DNA of 22,877 nt from JBNKEI01 sp050288705 (GCA_050288705.1 JBNKEI010000105.1:1-22877); one strand, 5' to 3'. Positions 1 to 8,732 are shown, counted from the first letter of the stretch. Notes: generated by a model from the sequence alone, not told the origin. Program-made: numbers and translations.

Positions 1-128
1 TCTAATGAAACGTAGGCACGACTTCACCCGTTTTGTTTGTTGATATATGTGCTACAGAATCGCACATCATGCATCCTGTAACAGAAAAACGAACGACCTT
101 CTCTTCACCAGTCCCTTTTTAACACCTT

Positions 129-168
129 ACAGATTGTTTTCGTGGTTTTTGACACGAAAGCAATCTGT
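129..168. repeat. Long inverted repeat (16-bp stem, 8-nt loop)
   Basis: ACAGATTGTTTTCGTG at 129-144 pairs with CACGAAAGCAATCTGT at 153-168, with one G/T wobble in 16 positions. The loop is GTTTTTGA. No T-run follows on either strand, so it is not a canonical intrinsic terminator. It could be a terminator of a gene outside the window, an end of a mobile element or an RNA hairpin. Only the structure is certain. Confidence 0.7.
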
Positions 169-397
169 CCATAGGTTCTTATCCTGCTCGCTGGGTTAGT
201 GCCATAGAAATTCATTTTCAGCTTTTTAAGAATGAGTTTCGTGAAGGCACTTATCCCGACCGCTTGCAGCTTTACGGTGTGAGTGACTTACTCTCTGGAA
301 ACCGCCACAAAACAAAAGAGAAGCACACTCTTTTACAGCCAAGAAAAGAATTTTCTCTCGACAATAAGTTTAAATGCTCCACGCTGTTGAATATATA

Positions 398-427
398 TTG
401 ACACAAAATAGTATCTGGCCATATTTT
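398..427 (+). promoter_or_regulatory. Putative sigma70-type promoter for proVWX
   Basis: A perfect -35 box TTGACA (398-403) is followed after 17 bases by ATATTT (421-426), or after 18 bases by TATTTT. It points towards proV and would give a leader of about 300 nt before the proV ATG. No equally good promoter is visible nearer the gene. Osmotic regulation is known for proU operons, but nothing here proves it. Confidence 0.45.
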
Positions 428-735
428 TTAAAAATTATTTTTATGCAATAATTTTCGGTTGCATATAGGTCTGTTTTGTGCTTACATTAAGAATGGTGTT
501 GCTGAGCTTCTTTTGGTAGCACTTTTTTCAATTGTTCTGGGAAAATTTCAACAAAACTCAAGGGTATCTTGGAGAATGCGGTGACTTCTGGGTCTAAAGG
601 CAGAATATTGGGAAAAAGAGCGAAACAGATGCGCTTCCAACTCCCTTTCTGAACGAACAGTCCTTAATAAGCACAGTGCGCTAAGTCAACGCCTTTTCAA
701 AAAAGCCCGTAAACCAGGGACATTCTGAAGAAATC

Positions 736-1953
736 ATGGAAAAAATACGAGTTAACAACCTCTTCAAGATATTCGGGCCCGATCCCAAAAAGGCTCTTGA
801 ATTAATCAAACATGGAAAGACCAAGGAGCAAATCTATGAAGAGACCGGACTCACCGTCGGCGTCAACGACGCCTCCTTCTCGGTTAACAGTGGTGAGATA
901 TTCGTCGTCATGGGACTTTCAGGGTCTGGCAAGTCGACGCTGGTACGAATGCTCAACCGGTTGATAGAACCCACCTCAGGAGAAGTACTGGTGGACGGCG
1001 AGGATGTCCTTAAAATGTCAAAGGACGAGCTGGTCAAATTCCGTCGCAAAAAAACCGGCATGGTTTTCCAGTCCTTTGCTTTGATGCCCCACCAGACTGT
1101 GCTCGACAACGTCTGTTTGGGCCTGGAACTTGACGGGATGGATAAGCCAAAACGAGAAGAACGTGCTCTGGATGCCCTCAAGCAGGTCGGCTTGGAAGGT
1201 TGGGGGGGAGCGTATCCCAATGAACTCAGTGGCGGTATGCAGCAACGTGTTGGACTCGCCAGGGGACTTGCCGTCGATCCCGACATCATGCTCATGGACG
1301 AAGCGTTCTCGGCATTAGATCCGCTTATCCGCACAGAGATGCAAGATGAACTGCTCAAGTTGCAGGATCGTGACGAACGAACCATAATATTTATCTCCCA
1401 TGACCTCGACGAAGCACTACGCATCGGCGACCGCATAGCTATCATGGAAGGCGGCCGCATTGTTCAGGTGGGCACTCCCGAAGAAATCCTCCAGTATCCT
1501 GCCGATAATTATGTCCGTGCCTTCTTCCGAGGTGTCGATCCTACAGGTGTTATTTCGGCTGGCGATATTGTTCTCGACACGCAGCCCAATTACATCTGGC
1601 GTGACAAGGAAGGAAGTCCGCGGACAATTCTGGAAAAACTCAATAAGACTGAGCGCGATTATGCTTATATCATAGGCTCTGAGCGTCAGTTCTACGGAGT
1701 TGTTTCCATTGAATCTCTCCAAAAGCACGTAGAGAGCGGTGAAAAAGGAATACAAGGCGCCTTCATCAAAGATGCAAAACCAGTCCAGAAAACCGAGAGT
1801 TTGCAGGATATTCTTCCGCTAGTCGCCTCGCACAGCTGGCCCGTTCCTGTGCTTGACGAAAACGGCAAATACCTTGGCACAGTCTCGAAAAGCCGCTTTC
1901 TCCGCACCCTGCACAAGGCTGAGGACACGGGAAAAAATATGGGCGAAATGTAA
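736..1953 (+). CDS. proV: Glycine betaine/proline-betaine ABC transporter ATPase ProV
   Basis: Cytoplasmic ATP-hydrolysing subunit of the ProVWX (ProU/OpuA type) importer of glycine betaine and related osmoprotectants. The 405-aa product has the family length. In order it shows Walker A GLSGSGKST (about residues 60-68), the Q-loop VFQSF, signature LSGGMQQR, Walker B IMLMDEAFSALDP and the switch histidine in ISHDLDE. The last about 115 residues form the paired CBS-domain region that in OpuA-type transporters senses ionic strength. The N-terminus (NNLFKIFG, then a conserved lead-in before the P-loop) is typical of ProV rather than generic ATPases. It is first in an operon with proW (28-bp gap) and proX. 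The ribosome site before the ATG is weak (GAAG). Confidence 0.97.
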   Translation: MEKIRVNNLFKIFGPDPKKALELIKHGKTKEQIYEETGLTVGVNDASFSVNSGEIFVVMGLSGSGKSTLVRMLNRLIEPTSGEVLVDGEDVLKMSKDELVKFRRKKTGMVFQSFALMPHQTVLDNVCLGLELDGMDKPKREERALDALKQVGLEGWGGAYPNELSGGMQQRVGLARGLAVDPDIMLMDEAFSALDPLIRTEMQDELLKLQDRDERTIIFISHDLDEALRIGDRIAIMEGGRIVQVGTPEEILQYPADNYVRAFFRGVDPTGVISAGDIVLDTQPNYIWRDKEGSPRTILEKLNKTERDYAYIIGSERQFYGVVSIESLQKHVESGEKGIQGAFIKDAKPVQKTESLQDILPLVASHSWPVPVLDENGKYLGTVSKSRFLRTLHKAEDTGKNMGEM

Positions 1954-1981
1954 ATAAATATCAACTCCCGGAGCAACTTTC

Positions 1982-2833
1982 ATGTTCAGTTTCGAAGACA
2001 AAGTTATTCCTCTCGATATATGGATCAGCCAGTTCATTGACTGGCTGGTGGAAGGATACCGCTGGTTTTTCCAGATTATAAAATGGCCGGTAGAATTTAC
2101 CCTCACAGGTTTTGAAAGCGGACTCCTGTGGATACATCCTATCGTCGTCATTGTCATAATCGCCGCCATTGCCTGGAAGGTCTCCGGCAAGGGATTGACT
2201 ATTTTCAGCATTGTTTCCCTAGTCCTCGTTGGTCTTTTGGGACTCTGGGATGAGACCATGATTACACTTGCCATGGTCTTTGCATCGGTGCTCTTCTGCA
2301 CCATCGTCGGTGTTCCGCTCGGTATCATCGCCGGTCGCAGCGACCGGTTCGAGTCGATTCTCCGCCCCATTCTCGATGGCATGCAGACCACGCCGGCATT
2401 TGTCTATCTCGTGCCTATCGTCATGCTGTTCTCCGTTGGCAACGTCGCCGGTGTTCTGGCAACGATTATCTTCGCCCTGCCGCCAATTATCCGGTTGACC
2501 AGCTTGGGAATCCGCCAGGTTCACCCCGAACTGGTGGAGGCGGCCCTGGCCTTTGGCGCAACAGATTGGCAAGTACTACGCAAAGTTCAGATACCATTGG
2601 CACTACAGACTATCATGGCTGGCTTGAACCAGACCATCATGATGGCACTCTCCATGGTTGTTATCGCCGCACTCATTGGTGCTGACGGACTTGGAGCCCC
2701 GGTTATACTGGGTCTCAATACTCTCGACATAGGTCGTGCGACAATTGGCGGTTTGGCAATTGTCTTGATGGCAATAATCCTGGACAGAATTACCCAGGCA
2801 ATGGGAACAGGAAAAAAAAGAAGGAGAATTTAA
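1982..2833 (+). CDS. proW: Glycine betaine/proline-betaine ABC transporter permease ProW
   Basis: Inner-membrane permease subunit that forms the betaine channel with ProV and docks ProX. The 283-aa protein has several hydrophobic segments. It carries the binding-protein-dependent permease core with the EAA-type cytoplasmic loop VEAALAFGATDWQVLRKVQIPLA, shown here as VEAALAFGA then DWQVL, which contacts the ATPase. MQTTPAFVYLVPIVMLF and the later GLNQTIMMALSMVVIAALIG are characteristic of ProW/OpuAB. The length fits the shorter OpuAB form rather than the roughly 350-aa enterobacterial ProW, which has a longer N-terminal tail. GGAG lies about 10 nt before the ATG. The stop codon is one base before the proX start, so the genes are probably translationally coupled. 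Confidence 0.96.
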   Translation: MFSFEDKVIPLDIWISQFIDWLVEGYRWFFQIIKWPVEFTLTGFESGLLWIHPIVVIVIIAAIAWKVSGKGLTIFSIVSLVLVGLLGLWDETMITLAMVFASVLFCTIVGVPLGIIAGRSDRFESILRPILDGMQTTPAFVYLVPIVMLFSVGNVAGVLATIIFALPPIIRLTSLGIRQVHPELVEAALAFGATDWQVLRKVQIPLALQTIMAGLNQTIMMALSMVVIAALIGADGLGAPVILGLNTLDIGRATIGGLAIVLMAIILDRITQAMGTGKKRRRI

Positions 2834-2834
2834 G

Positions 2835-3869
2835 ATGATGAAAAAATTGTTCATGGGTGCTGTCGTATCAGCACTGGTCTTTACTGGCGCATCTGTAAGT
2901 TTTGCAGATAGCCACCTGCCCGGCAAGGGCGTCACCGTCAAGCCCGCACGGGCAACCTGGAATACCGGTTTTTTCCAGGAGGCCCTTGTACGAAGAGGTC
3001 TTGAAGAACTTGGTTACAACGTGAAGAAACCCAAAGATTTGAATAACCCTATCTTCTACAAATCCGTCGCACTCGGCGATGTCGACTACTGGACCAACGG
3101 CTGGTTTCCAAATCACAACAGTCAGTTGCCCAAAGACTTCTACGGTAAAGCCGGCCTCTACGGCTACGTAGCCAAAGCTGGTGGCCTGCAGGGCTATCTC
3201 GTTTCCAAAAGAGATGTCGAAAAATATAACATCAAGTCCCTTGACGACTTCAAACGCAAAGAAGTCATGAAGGCTTTTGATAAGAACGGGGACGGTAAAG
3301 CTGACCTGACCGCCTGTCCTCCGGGTTGGGGCTGCGAGAATGTTATCGCCCATCATATGAAAGTCTATAATCTTGGTGATTATATTAATCCGGTAAAAGC
3401 TTCCTACGAAGCCGGTATGGCCGCGGCTCTTGCCAGCTATAGAGATGGTGAGCCAATCTTTTTCTATACCTGGGCACCGAACTGGACAATCTTTAAGCTG
3501 AAGCCGGGTAAGGATGTCATGTGGATCAATGTACCTAGGATCATTCCCAAGGACTCTCAGAAAGAAGCCGTGGACCGCATGACTGTCTCCGGAATCAAGG
3601 GAGCTGTCACTGATCCGCTCAAGGCTGGTTTTGTTGTCTCTGATATCCGTATCGTCGCCAACAAGAAGTTTGTCAATGCGAATCCTGCAGCCAAGAAGTT
3701 CTTCGAGGTCTTTACTCTGCCATTGAATGATATCAACGCTCAGAACACCCGTATGAACGCAGGTGAAAAGAGCCAGAAAGATATCGAAGGTCATGTCGAT
3801 AAATGGATTGCCAACAACAAGGCTACCTGGAATGGCTGGATTAAAGCAGCTAAAAAAGCAGCTAAGTAG
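2835..3869 (+). CDS. proX: Periplasmic glycine betaine-binding protein ProX
   Basis: Periplasmic solute-binding subunit that delivers glycine betaine or proline betaine to ProWV. Of 344 residues, the first about 24 form a signal peptide (lysines, hydrophobic core, then SVSFA/DS). The mature part opens LPGKGVTV and follows E. coli ProX closely. Shared landmarks include LEELGYNV, DKNGDGKADLT, CPPGWGCE, FFYTWAPNW, LKPGKDV, IVANK, LNDINAQN and GHVDKWI. The tryptophans in TNGW, PPGWGCE and TWAPNW match the positions that form the aromatic cage around the quaternary ammonium in known ProX proteins. AAGGAG lies 9 nt upstream. Tandem ATGs at 2835 and 2838 make either start possible. It is last in the operon and is followed by a strong terminator. 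Confidence 0.97.
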   Translation: MMKKLFMGAVVSALVFTGASVSFADSHLPGKGVTVKPARATWNTGFFQEALVRRGLEELGYNVKKPKDLNNPIFYKSVALGDVDYWTNGWFPNHNSQLPKDFYGKAGLYGYVAKAGGLQGYLVSKRDVEKYNIKSLDDFKRKEVMKAFDKNGDGKADLTACPPGWGCENVIAHHMKVYNLGDYINPVKASYEAGMAAALASYRDGEPIFFYTWAPNWTIFKLKPGKDVMWINVPRIIPKDSQKEAVDRMTVSGIKGAVTDPLKAGFVVSDIRIVANKKFVNANPAAKKFFEVFTLPLNDINAQNTRMNAGEKSQKDIEGHVDKWIANNKATWNGWIKAAKKAAK

Positions 3870-3892
3870 ATCCACCCTATAGCATTGTTTTT

Positions 3893-3926
3893 GCCCGGAG
3901 GATGGTGACCATCTTCCGGGCTTTTT
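3893..3926 (+). terminator. Rho-independent terminator of proVWX
   Basis: GCCCGGAGGATGG (3893-3905) pairs with CCATCTTCCGGGC (3909-3921) over 13 bp with one G/U pair and a 3-nt loop, followed directly by TTTTT. It lies 24 bp after the proX stop. It is oriented for the plus strand only. Read from the other strand no T-run follows, so it would not stop transcription of the convergent 812-aa gene in the same way. Confidence 0.93.
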
Positions 3927-3981
3927 AATCCCCAATATCAAGGTTCTGTTAATATATAAAACGTCGTGGGTATCGGGCCAA

Positions 3982-6420
3982 TCATAATTGTTTCTCAAAA
4001 GCGGAAAACAACTTGACTAGCCGATGAACATCTGCGCTGGTATCTTCGCTAATGTTTAGGTAATTGGCTAGCGTTTCCATGGCCAGATTCGCGGCTTGCT
4101 GCCAATCATGCCGGTCAACAGCATGTTCCACTTTGCCAAGAGCATCGATGCTGTTATTCAACTCATGCAACCATTGTTCGGCGCCCCAAGATTTGCCCAA
4201 CAGTTCATTCGCACTCGCAATAGCTTCCGGGTAACTACCTGAATGCAGAGCTGTCCTGATACCCTGTAGCAGTTCCAGATTCTCACCAAAATCCTTATTC
4301 ATGGTGGATTGTGGAGCAAGTTTACCCTTATTAATCTTGATAATTACGTCGCTAGGATCGTCATTTTTTACTGTAGTGACAATGTCAGACACTGTTTTCG
4401 CCAAATCAAGCGTACGGCGCACCTTTTCTCCGACATTTTTTTCCAATGGCATTTGCTTGCCAAAACTTTCAATAATCTGTTTAGTAGCGCGGTCATAGTC
4501 TTTGGTATTGATGGACTTTTTTATAGCATCGATGTTTTGTTGCGCCCCATTTGCCATAGCCAGCCCCTGTTTGATAAGTAGGGGACTGCCTAGCATCTTG
4601 TTAAATTTGTCAAATGCCTTGTCGTATTCATGGTTCTGCAATGCGTTAAACACTTCGCGGGTTTCGTGCAGATTACTACTTACTGCAGCTAAAGTATTAC
4701 GTGTAACTTCATTATCACTCAGACGGTGACCAGCTTCAGCAACACTAAGCCCTGCCCCAATCCAGTCACCAGCTTTTAAGCGCTTATCTATATTGGCCGC
4801 GGAAGTTGCCACTCGCAATGCATTGTATGTATTTTTCAGATCGTTATCATTCAAACCTGTATATTTCTTCACATCATGCATTACTAGATCACTTAGTTTC
4901 GTCCAGTCTTTTTTCTTGATTGCACTTTCCACTGCGTGGACGTCACCGCCGATCTTATTTAGTGTGTGCAGAGTCTTATCTAATTTGGAATTATTGTTAA
5001 CGTAACCACCGGCCATTGAAGTAAAAGCATTGAGCGCTGCTAATTCATCACCTCTCGCGACGCAATTCTTAATGATGTGGGCCTTTTGGTAAATATCAAT
5101 CGCGTCTTTAATATGCCCCATAGGTGCATTGGGGGCTATCTTGCCTATCATGGCTAGAGCGAGATCCTCGAATTTGCCACTCTTAGCAGCTTGATAAGCA
5201 GATAGACCAAATTGCCCGTAACTACTTACCTTATTCATAAGATTAGTTGCTTTTGAACCTAATCCCAACATGTTAGCGCTTTTGCCTAAACCAGTAGCAC
5301 CACCAATCACTCCCATGGCCGCCTGCATTAAATTACCATTTTTAATTCCATTGTAGGCTTGGAGTCCGGCTGAAGCAATCTGGGCTAGTTTTGCAAACGG
5401 GGCCAACTGAGGAATAAACTGAGCAACTGTTAAAATGCCCTGGAAAACTTTACTACTCATCACTTTTTTAACGCCATCCCAAACACCATTAAATACCTTA
5501 CCTACTCCTTTCGCTATCTTTGTAACCCCCTTGCCAACATTCTTGACCGTTCTCTCAACCTCCTTGCCAACATTCTTAACCGTTCTCTCAACCTCCTTGC
5601 TAACGTTTTTTACCGCATCAGTAAGCCAAGAAAACTCCACATCTACTTGTCGTCCATTAACATTTACAACTCCGTGATCATTCTCATTGCGAATTCTGTT
5701 CATCTCCCTGTTACTTAGTTTTTCACCCATAAATAAACGGCCAAACATTTCCCCTTCATCTCCTCGGGTATCACTTTTTTTGAATCTCTTATCCAAGGAA
5801 TGACCAATTTCTTCGGCATAAACCGCCATTGCCTGGTTCGGATCATTCATGATGCTCTCATTGAGATAAACCACATCGCGCTTTGCATCATAGGCGCCCA
5901 GACCGTTATTCATGGTCTCCTTGCTTTTTACCTCGATTTTCGGAAGCCAACTAAAATCACCCTTTTGCGCTTTCTGGCGTAATGCTTCCGCTTTAGAGCT
6001 ATCCATTTTTGGACCGTATACCTTTTGTAGCAACCGATTAAATGCTTCAGGTCTATTAGCGAGATGTTTAAAACGATCGGCAAATTGACTCTGTATCCGG
6101 CAAATTGTTTCGCTATTATTCTGGAAATTTTTTGCTGGTTGCGTCTCTTTACGTTCAAGAATGGTCTTATCTTTACCAGTCGTATCCTTACGATAGACTG
6201 GCAGGGATAATTTCTGATCAAGTCCGAGTTTTTCTTTGATTCTATGTGCCATTGGATTGTCGGACATCGCTTCAAATGCATCTTTAGCAAATTCTTCACC
6301 TTTTTTAGCAATCTCCTTCTGAATGTCTGGGATACGTTTACTGGCATTAGTGGCTACTTTTTTTCCGGCTTTTATTCCAGCACTGATTTGCTTGCTTAAG
6401 TTTATTATATCGAGCGTCAT
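3982..6420 (-). CDS. Large repeat-rich protein with EEIGH/GDEG domain, function unknown
   Basis: An 812-aa protein with no classical signal peptide. AAGGAG sits before the ATG at 6420, supporting this start. Residues 1-60 are a charged, probably helical N-terminus. Residues about 155-262 contain YAEEIGHSLD (201-210), then RGDEGEMFGRLF and ENDHGVVNVNGRQVDVE. I recognise this arrangement from large cyanobacterial surface proteins (EEIGH.LD, then GDEG..F). It resembles a metalloprotease HExxH site whose first histidine is replaced by glutamate. Residues about 270-318 are tandem 11-residue helical repeats (KEVERTVKNVG units). Residues 325-380 are hydrophobic and Gly/Ala-rich. From about 350 to the end run roughly ten degenerate helical repeats with the pattern A-x(4)-DW-x(2)-A, for example KKKDWTKLSDL, KAGDWIGAGL and DRHDWQQAANLA. 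It is a single gene, convergent with proX, and could be an effector or toxin-like surface protein. Function is not established. Confidence 0.85.
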   Translation of the reverse strand: MTLDIINLSKQISAGIKAGKKVATNASKRIPDIQKEIAKKGEEFAKDAFEAMSDNPMAHRIKEKLGLDQKLSLPVYRKDTTGKDKTILERKETQPAKNFQNNSETICRIQSQFADRFKHLANRPEAFNRLLQKVYGPKMDSSKAEALRQKAQKGDFSWLPKIEVKSKETMNNGLGAYDAKRDVVYLNESIMNDPNQAMAVYAEEIGHSLDKRFKKSDTRGDEGEMFGRLFMGEKLSNREMNRIRNENDHGVVNVNGRQVDVEFSWLTDAVKNVSKEVERTVKNVGKEVERTVKNVGKGVTKIAKGVGKVFNGVWDGVKKVMSSKVFQGILTVAQFIPQLAPFAKLAQIASAGLQAYNGIKNGNLMQAAMGVIGGATGLGKSANMLGLGSKATNLMNKVSSYGQFGLSAYQAAKSGKFEDLALAMIGKIAPNAPMGHIKDAIDIYQKAHIIKNCVARGDELAALNAFTSMAGGYVNNNSKLDKTLHTLNKIGGDVHAVESAIKKKDWTKLSDLVMHDVKKYTGLNDNDLKNTYNALRVATSAANIDKRLKAGDWIGAGLSVAEAGHRLSDNEVTRNTLAAVSSNLHETREVFNALQNHEYDKAFDKFNKMLGSPLLIKQGLAMANGAQQNIDAIKKSINTKDYDRATKQIIESFGKQMPLEKNVGEKVRRTLDLAKTVSDIVTTVKNDDPSDVIIKINKGKLAPQSTMNKDFGENLELLQGIRTALHSGSYPEAIASANELLGKSWGAEQWLHELNNSIDALGKVEHAVDRHDWQQAANLAMETLANYLNISEDTSADVHRLVKLFSAFEKQL
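5531..5596 (-). repeat. 33-bp tandem duplication inside the 812-aa gene
   Basis: Two 33-bp copies, 5531-5563 and 5564-5596, differ at one base. They encode the 11-residue unit KEVERTVKNVG. A diverged third unit follows on the coding side (KGVTKIAKGVG) and another precedes it. The near identity of the two copies points to a recent in-frame duplication. Confidence 0.9.
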
Positions 6421-7259
6421 TGATTTTCTCCTTATAAGTTTTTTTTAACGTAACAATTGCATCTACTTTTGTAAGCACAAAACATGCCAATGGTAATCTT
6501 ATTTTTTGCTTTAGAGATCAAATTGATCTCAATTTAAAGGATCAAATTGATCTCTAAAAAGTGCATGCCTTCCTTTACATAATTCATTGCTCATGATGCA
6601 ATCTAGACGTATGTGCATGCATGGCGCAAAACGGTTGTTTATAGCGACTTCTCTAGCATCTGCCGCTGTTTGGTAAATATGAGGCTTGGTTGTCAAGCTA
6701 ATTAGTCAAATATGCGAACCAATGGTATAGAAACTGTACGCTTGGCATGTACATAAAACGGTTCTGTCGCATTAACTGATAGGGAGTGCAGATAATCCGC
6801 AGAGAGGCCATTTGTATGCTAATGAATTATGCTGCAGTAAGTGGAATTACTCTACTGCATTTCGATTTTTGCTATACACATAAGCCACTGCTACAAAAAA
6901 CTCCTTCTTTACAGTTGCTTTGATTTTAGCATTTATGTTTTCCATTCATAACACCCTTCCAATGCCGATAACGCTACAATCAAAATCGACCAAAACAATA
7001 AATTATAATTCATAAAACACCCCTTTGCTGCAAAACAACTCAATCAACTCAACCCGCGTCTGCCATCCGGCATACAACCCATTGATACCAGCGAAAATAC
7101 GCCGACTTCAAGAGAGAAACAAGACTAAATCACAAAACAATCAACTGCCGGCAACAAACTTTCGCAACTATCGAAAAACATCAATAATCACTTGTCTGTC
7201 CCTCGCCTTTTGTATACCATTCGCACCAACATTAGTAAAACATAAGGAGTTTTTGATTT
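6421..7259. other. Intergenic region between two divergent genes
   Basis: About 840 bp, AT-rich, between the divergently transcribed 812-aa and PEGA genes. It contains the double palindrome and the two ribosome sites (AAGGAG before each start). No other convincing gene is present. A 115-codon open frame starting at 7025 runs into the PEGA gene in another frame and has no ribosome site. Confidence 0.6.
6510..6558. promoter_or_regulatory. Two tandem palindromes, probable repressor operators
   Basis: GAGATCAAATTGATCTC (6514-6530) is a perfect 17-bp palindrome around one central base. GATCAAATTGATC (6540-6552) repeats its core perfectly. The centres are 24 bp apart. The whole block is also an inverted repeat: TTTAGAGATCAA on the left mirrors TTGATCTCTAAA on the right. 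It lies 90-138 bp upstream of the 812-aa gene and about 700 bp upstream of the divergent PEGA gene. This is what a dimeric helix-turn-helix regulator binding site looks like, but the regulator is unknown. Confidence 0.6.
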
Positions 7260-8732
7260 ATGAATACTATCAAACTGCCAAAATGTTTTTGCGCATTACT
7301 ATTAGCGACTGCTTTTCCAACGATAGTCTTCTCGCAACCAATTGCAGTAGTAGGATCGGTTACCGGCAATGACACCTGCGATAAAAGCACAGTTACCACC
7401 CTTATACCAAATTTTCGAGCCGCCCTTTCCGGTATCGACGCCAATGTCAAATCGGATAAAGACCTAATCGCTGCACTGGGCGACACTCCAGCCATGTCCC
7501 TGACCGAGATAGACCAAGCATTGGTGTCGCGTCGCGAGGACATATTGCAAATGAAATACGGCGAAGCAATCAAGCCTTTATTAGAAGTAATCACTGAAAT
7601 AATGCTGCACCCACCATCTCGGAGGCGCTGTAACTATATTCGCGATGCATATTCAAAATTGGCCTGGTCCTACAAGAAAATGCTTGTAAGAAAGAGAGGA
7701 TACGAGGCTACAGTGGAAAGACTGGTTCGCGTGGGAGATTTTGAACTCGACTATTACTTATTCCCTCCCTCGTTTCACCAAGAGGTGGCGCAAGCACGTC
7801 GCGATATAGAAAAAATATTTAATTCATCATTAACAATTTCTACTAATCCCTTAGGACTAACTATCCACATTGACGGGTGCCCAGTTGGAAAGGCTCCACT
7901 CAAAATCAAAGTTCCACGGGGCGAATACCAAATCGATATTGAATTTCCTGCTGGACGGGGTTTGTCAAAAACAATCAAGGTACAAGGTGATATGAACATT
8001 AATTTCGATCAAGAATTCGAAGGGGCTATTTTCGTTGATAAAGGCCCTTGCGTAGCATTTCCTGAGGACAGCAAAAAACGATTAACATCTTTTGCTAGAT
8101 TGCGATCATTGCTAGGCGTAAAGTCAGTTATGGCTCTCCGCAGAGCAAAGCACTCTAATGGAAAAAATTATTTGGTAGTCGAATCAATCGAGAAAAACGA
8201 AAACTATAAAGAAGCTAAAATTGAAGAAAAATTGGACCAAGCAACTGACAACGATATTCAAAAACTTGCAAAATCGATTGTGTCCGGAAAAGCGATTCAC
8301 CCTGTCGAACTTATAAACAAAGAAGCTATCGCCAGTAATAGCAACACAATCCAAAACAATGGCAGCAATTACACGGTTTCAGAAAAATCATGGTTTCGTG
8401 ACTACCAATTAAAACGTATAGCCGCTTGGACGCTAGCTGGAATTGCAGCAATAGCGGCAGGCGCAACCGTAATAGAGCAATTACGCATGGAAAAAGCAAA
8501 CCGCAATGCAAATAATCTTGACAATAGCGATATTAACTTTAAGTCAGATCATTCAAAATATGAGAGTGACTACAATTCAGCATCGAAACTACGTACCGGG
8601 TTTGCCATTGGAACAGCATTAGCCGGCGCAGGGGCAGCAACACTATTTTATTTAAACACCAAGCCAGCAGTTATTTCTGACGGACGTACCTCTAAGTCAG
8701 GTTTTTTATTTACTTACAGCAGAAATTTCTAA
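7260..8732 (+). CDS. PEGA-domain exported protein with C-terminal hydrophobic helices
   Basis: A 490-aa protein. Residues 1-25 look like a signal peptide (short charged start, hydrophobic ALLLATAFPTIVFS, then QP). The N-terminal half (about 40-180) is mostly helical, with a stretch typical of tetratricopeptide-like regions preceding PEGA modules. Residues about 191-255 form a PEGA-type beta module: SLTISTNPLGLTIHIDG, then PVGKAPLKIKVPRGEYQIDIEF. Two hydrophobic stretches, about 388-405 and 446-464, flank a polar loop rich in Asn, Ser and Asp. This architecture is common in Myxococcota-like envelope proteins. AAGGAG lies 10 nt before the ATG. It is convergent with the lipoprotein gene at 8948-10825. 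Its role is unknown, probably envelope or surface. Confidence 0.85.
   Translation: MNTIKLPKCFCALLLATAFPTIVFSQPIAVVGSVTGNDTCDKSTVTTLIPNFRAALSGIDANVKSDKDLIAALGDTPAMSLTEIDQALVSRREDILQMKYGEAIKPLLEVITEIMLHPPSRRRCNYIRDAYSKLAWSYKKMLVRKRGYEATVERLVRVGDFELDYYLFPPSFHQEVAQARRDIEKIFNSSLTISTNPLGLTIHIDGCPVGKAPLKIKVPRGEYQIDIEFPAGRGLSKTIKVQGDMNINFDQEFEGAIFVDKGPCVAFPEDSKKRLTSFARLRSLLGVKSVMALRRAKHSNGKNYLVVESIEKNENYKEAKIEEKLDQATDNDIQKLAKSIVSGKAIHPVELINKEAIASNSNTIQNNGSNYTVSEKSWFRDYQLKRIAAWTLAGIAAIAAGATVIEQLRMEKANRNANNLDNSDINFKSDHSKYESDYNSASKLRTGFAIGTALAGAGAATLFYLNTKPAVISDGRTSKSGFLFTYSRNF

Larger units (their letters stand above)
1..735. other. Gene-poor region upstream of proV
   Basis: No convincing gene is present. 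The stretch holds a 16-bp-stem hairpin at 129-168 and a promoter-like sequence at 398-427, listed separately. Two stop-free stretches lack any start codon: 153-401 on the plus strand (83 codons) and 487-663 on the minus strand (59 codons). They read as plausible protein-like sequence but match no family I can name, so I treat them as possible remnants at most. Confidence 0.6.

Noticed and set aside
153..401. 83-codon start-less plus-strand frame (ARWVSAIEIHFQLFKNEF)
   Set aside because: It looks protein-like, but there is no start, no ribosome site and no family I can name. This length can occur by chance in AT-rich DNA.
487..663. 59-codon start-less minus-strand frame (possible transposase or other relic)
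   Set aside because: No catalytic or family motif is visible, and a stop lies directly upstream. Chance is not excluded.
834..1460. 208-codon open frame opposite proV
   Set aside because: Serine/arginine-rich low-complexity translation antisense to ProV, typical of a shadow frame.
2868..3998. 376-codon open frame opposite proX
   Set aside because: It is antisense to a clearly real, conserved ProX gene and has no recognisable protein features or ribosome site.
5520..5610. Tandem repeats as CRISPR-like array
   Set aside because: The units are contiguous, without spacers, and encode in-frame protein repeats.
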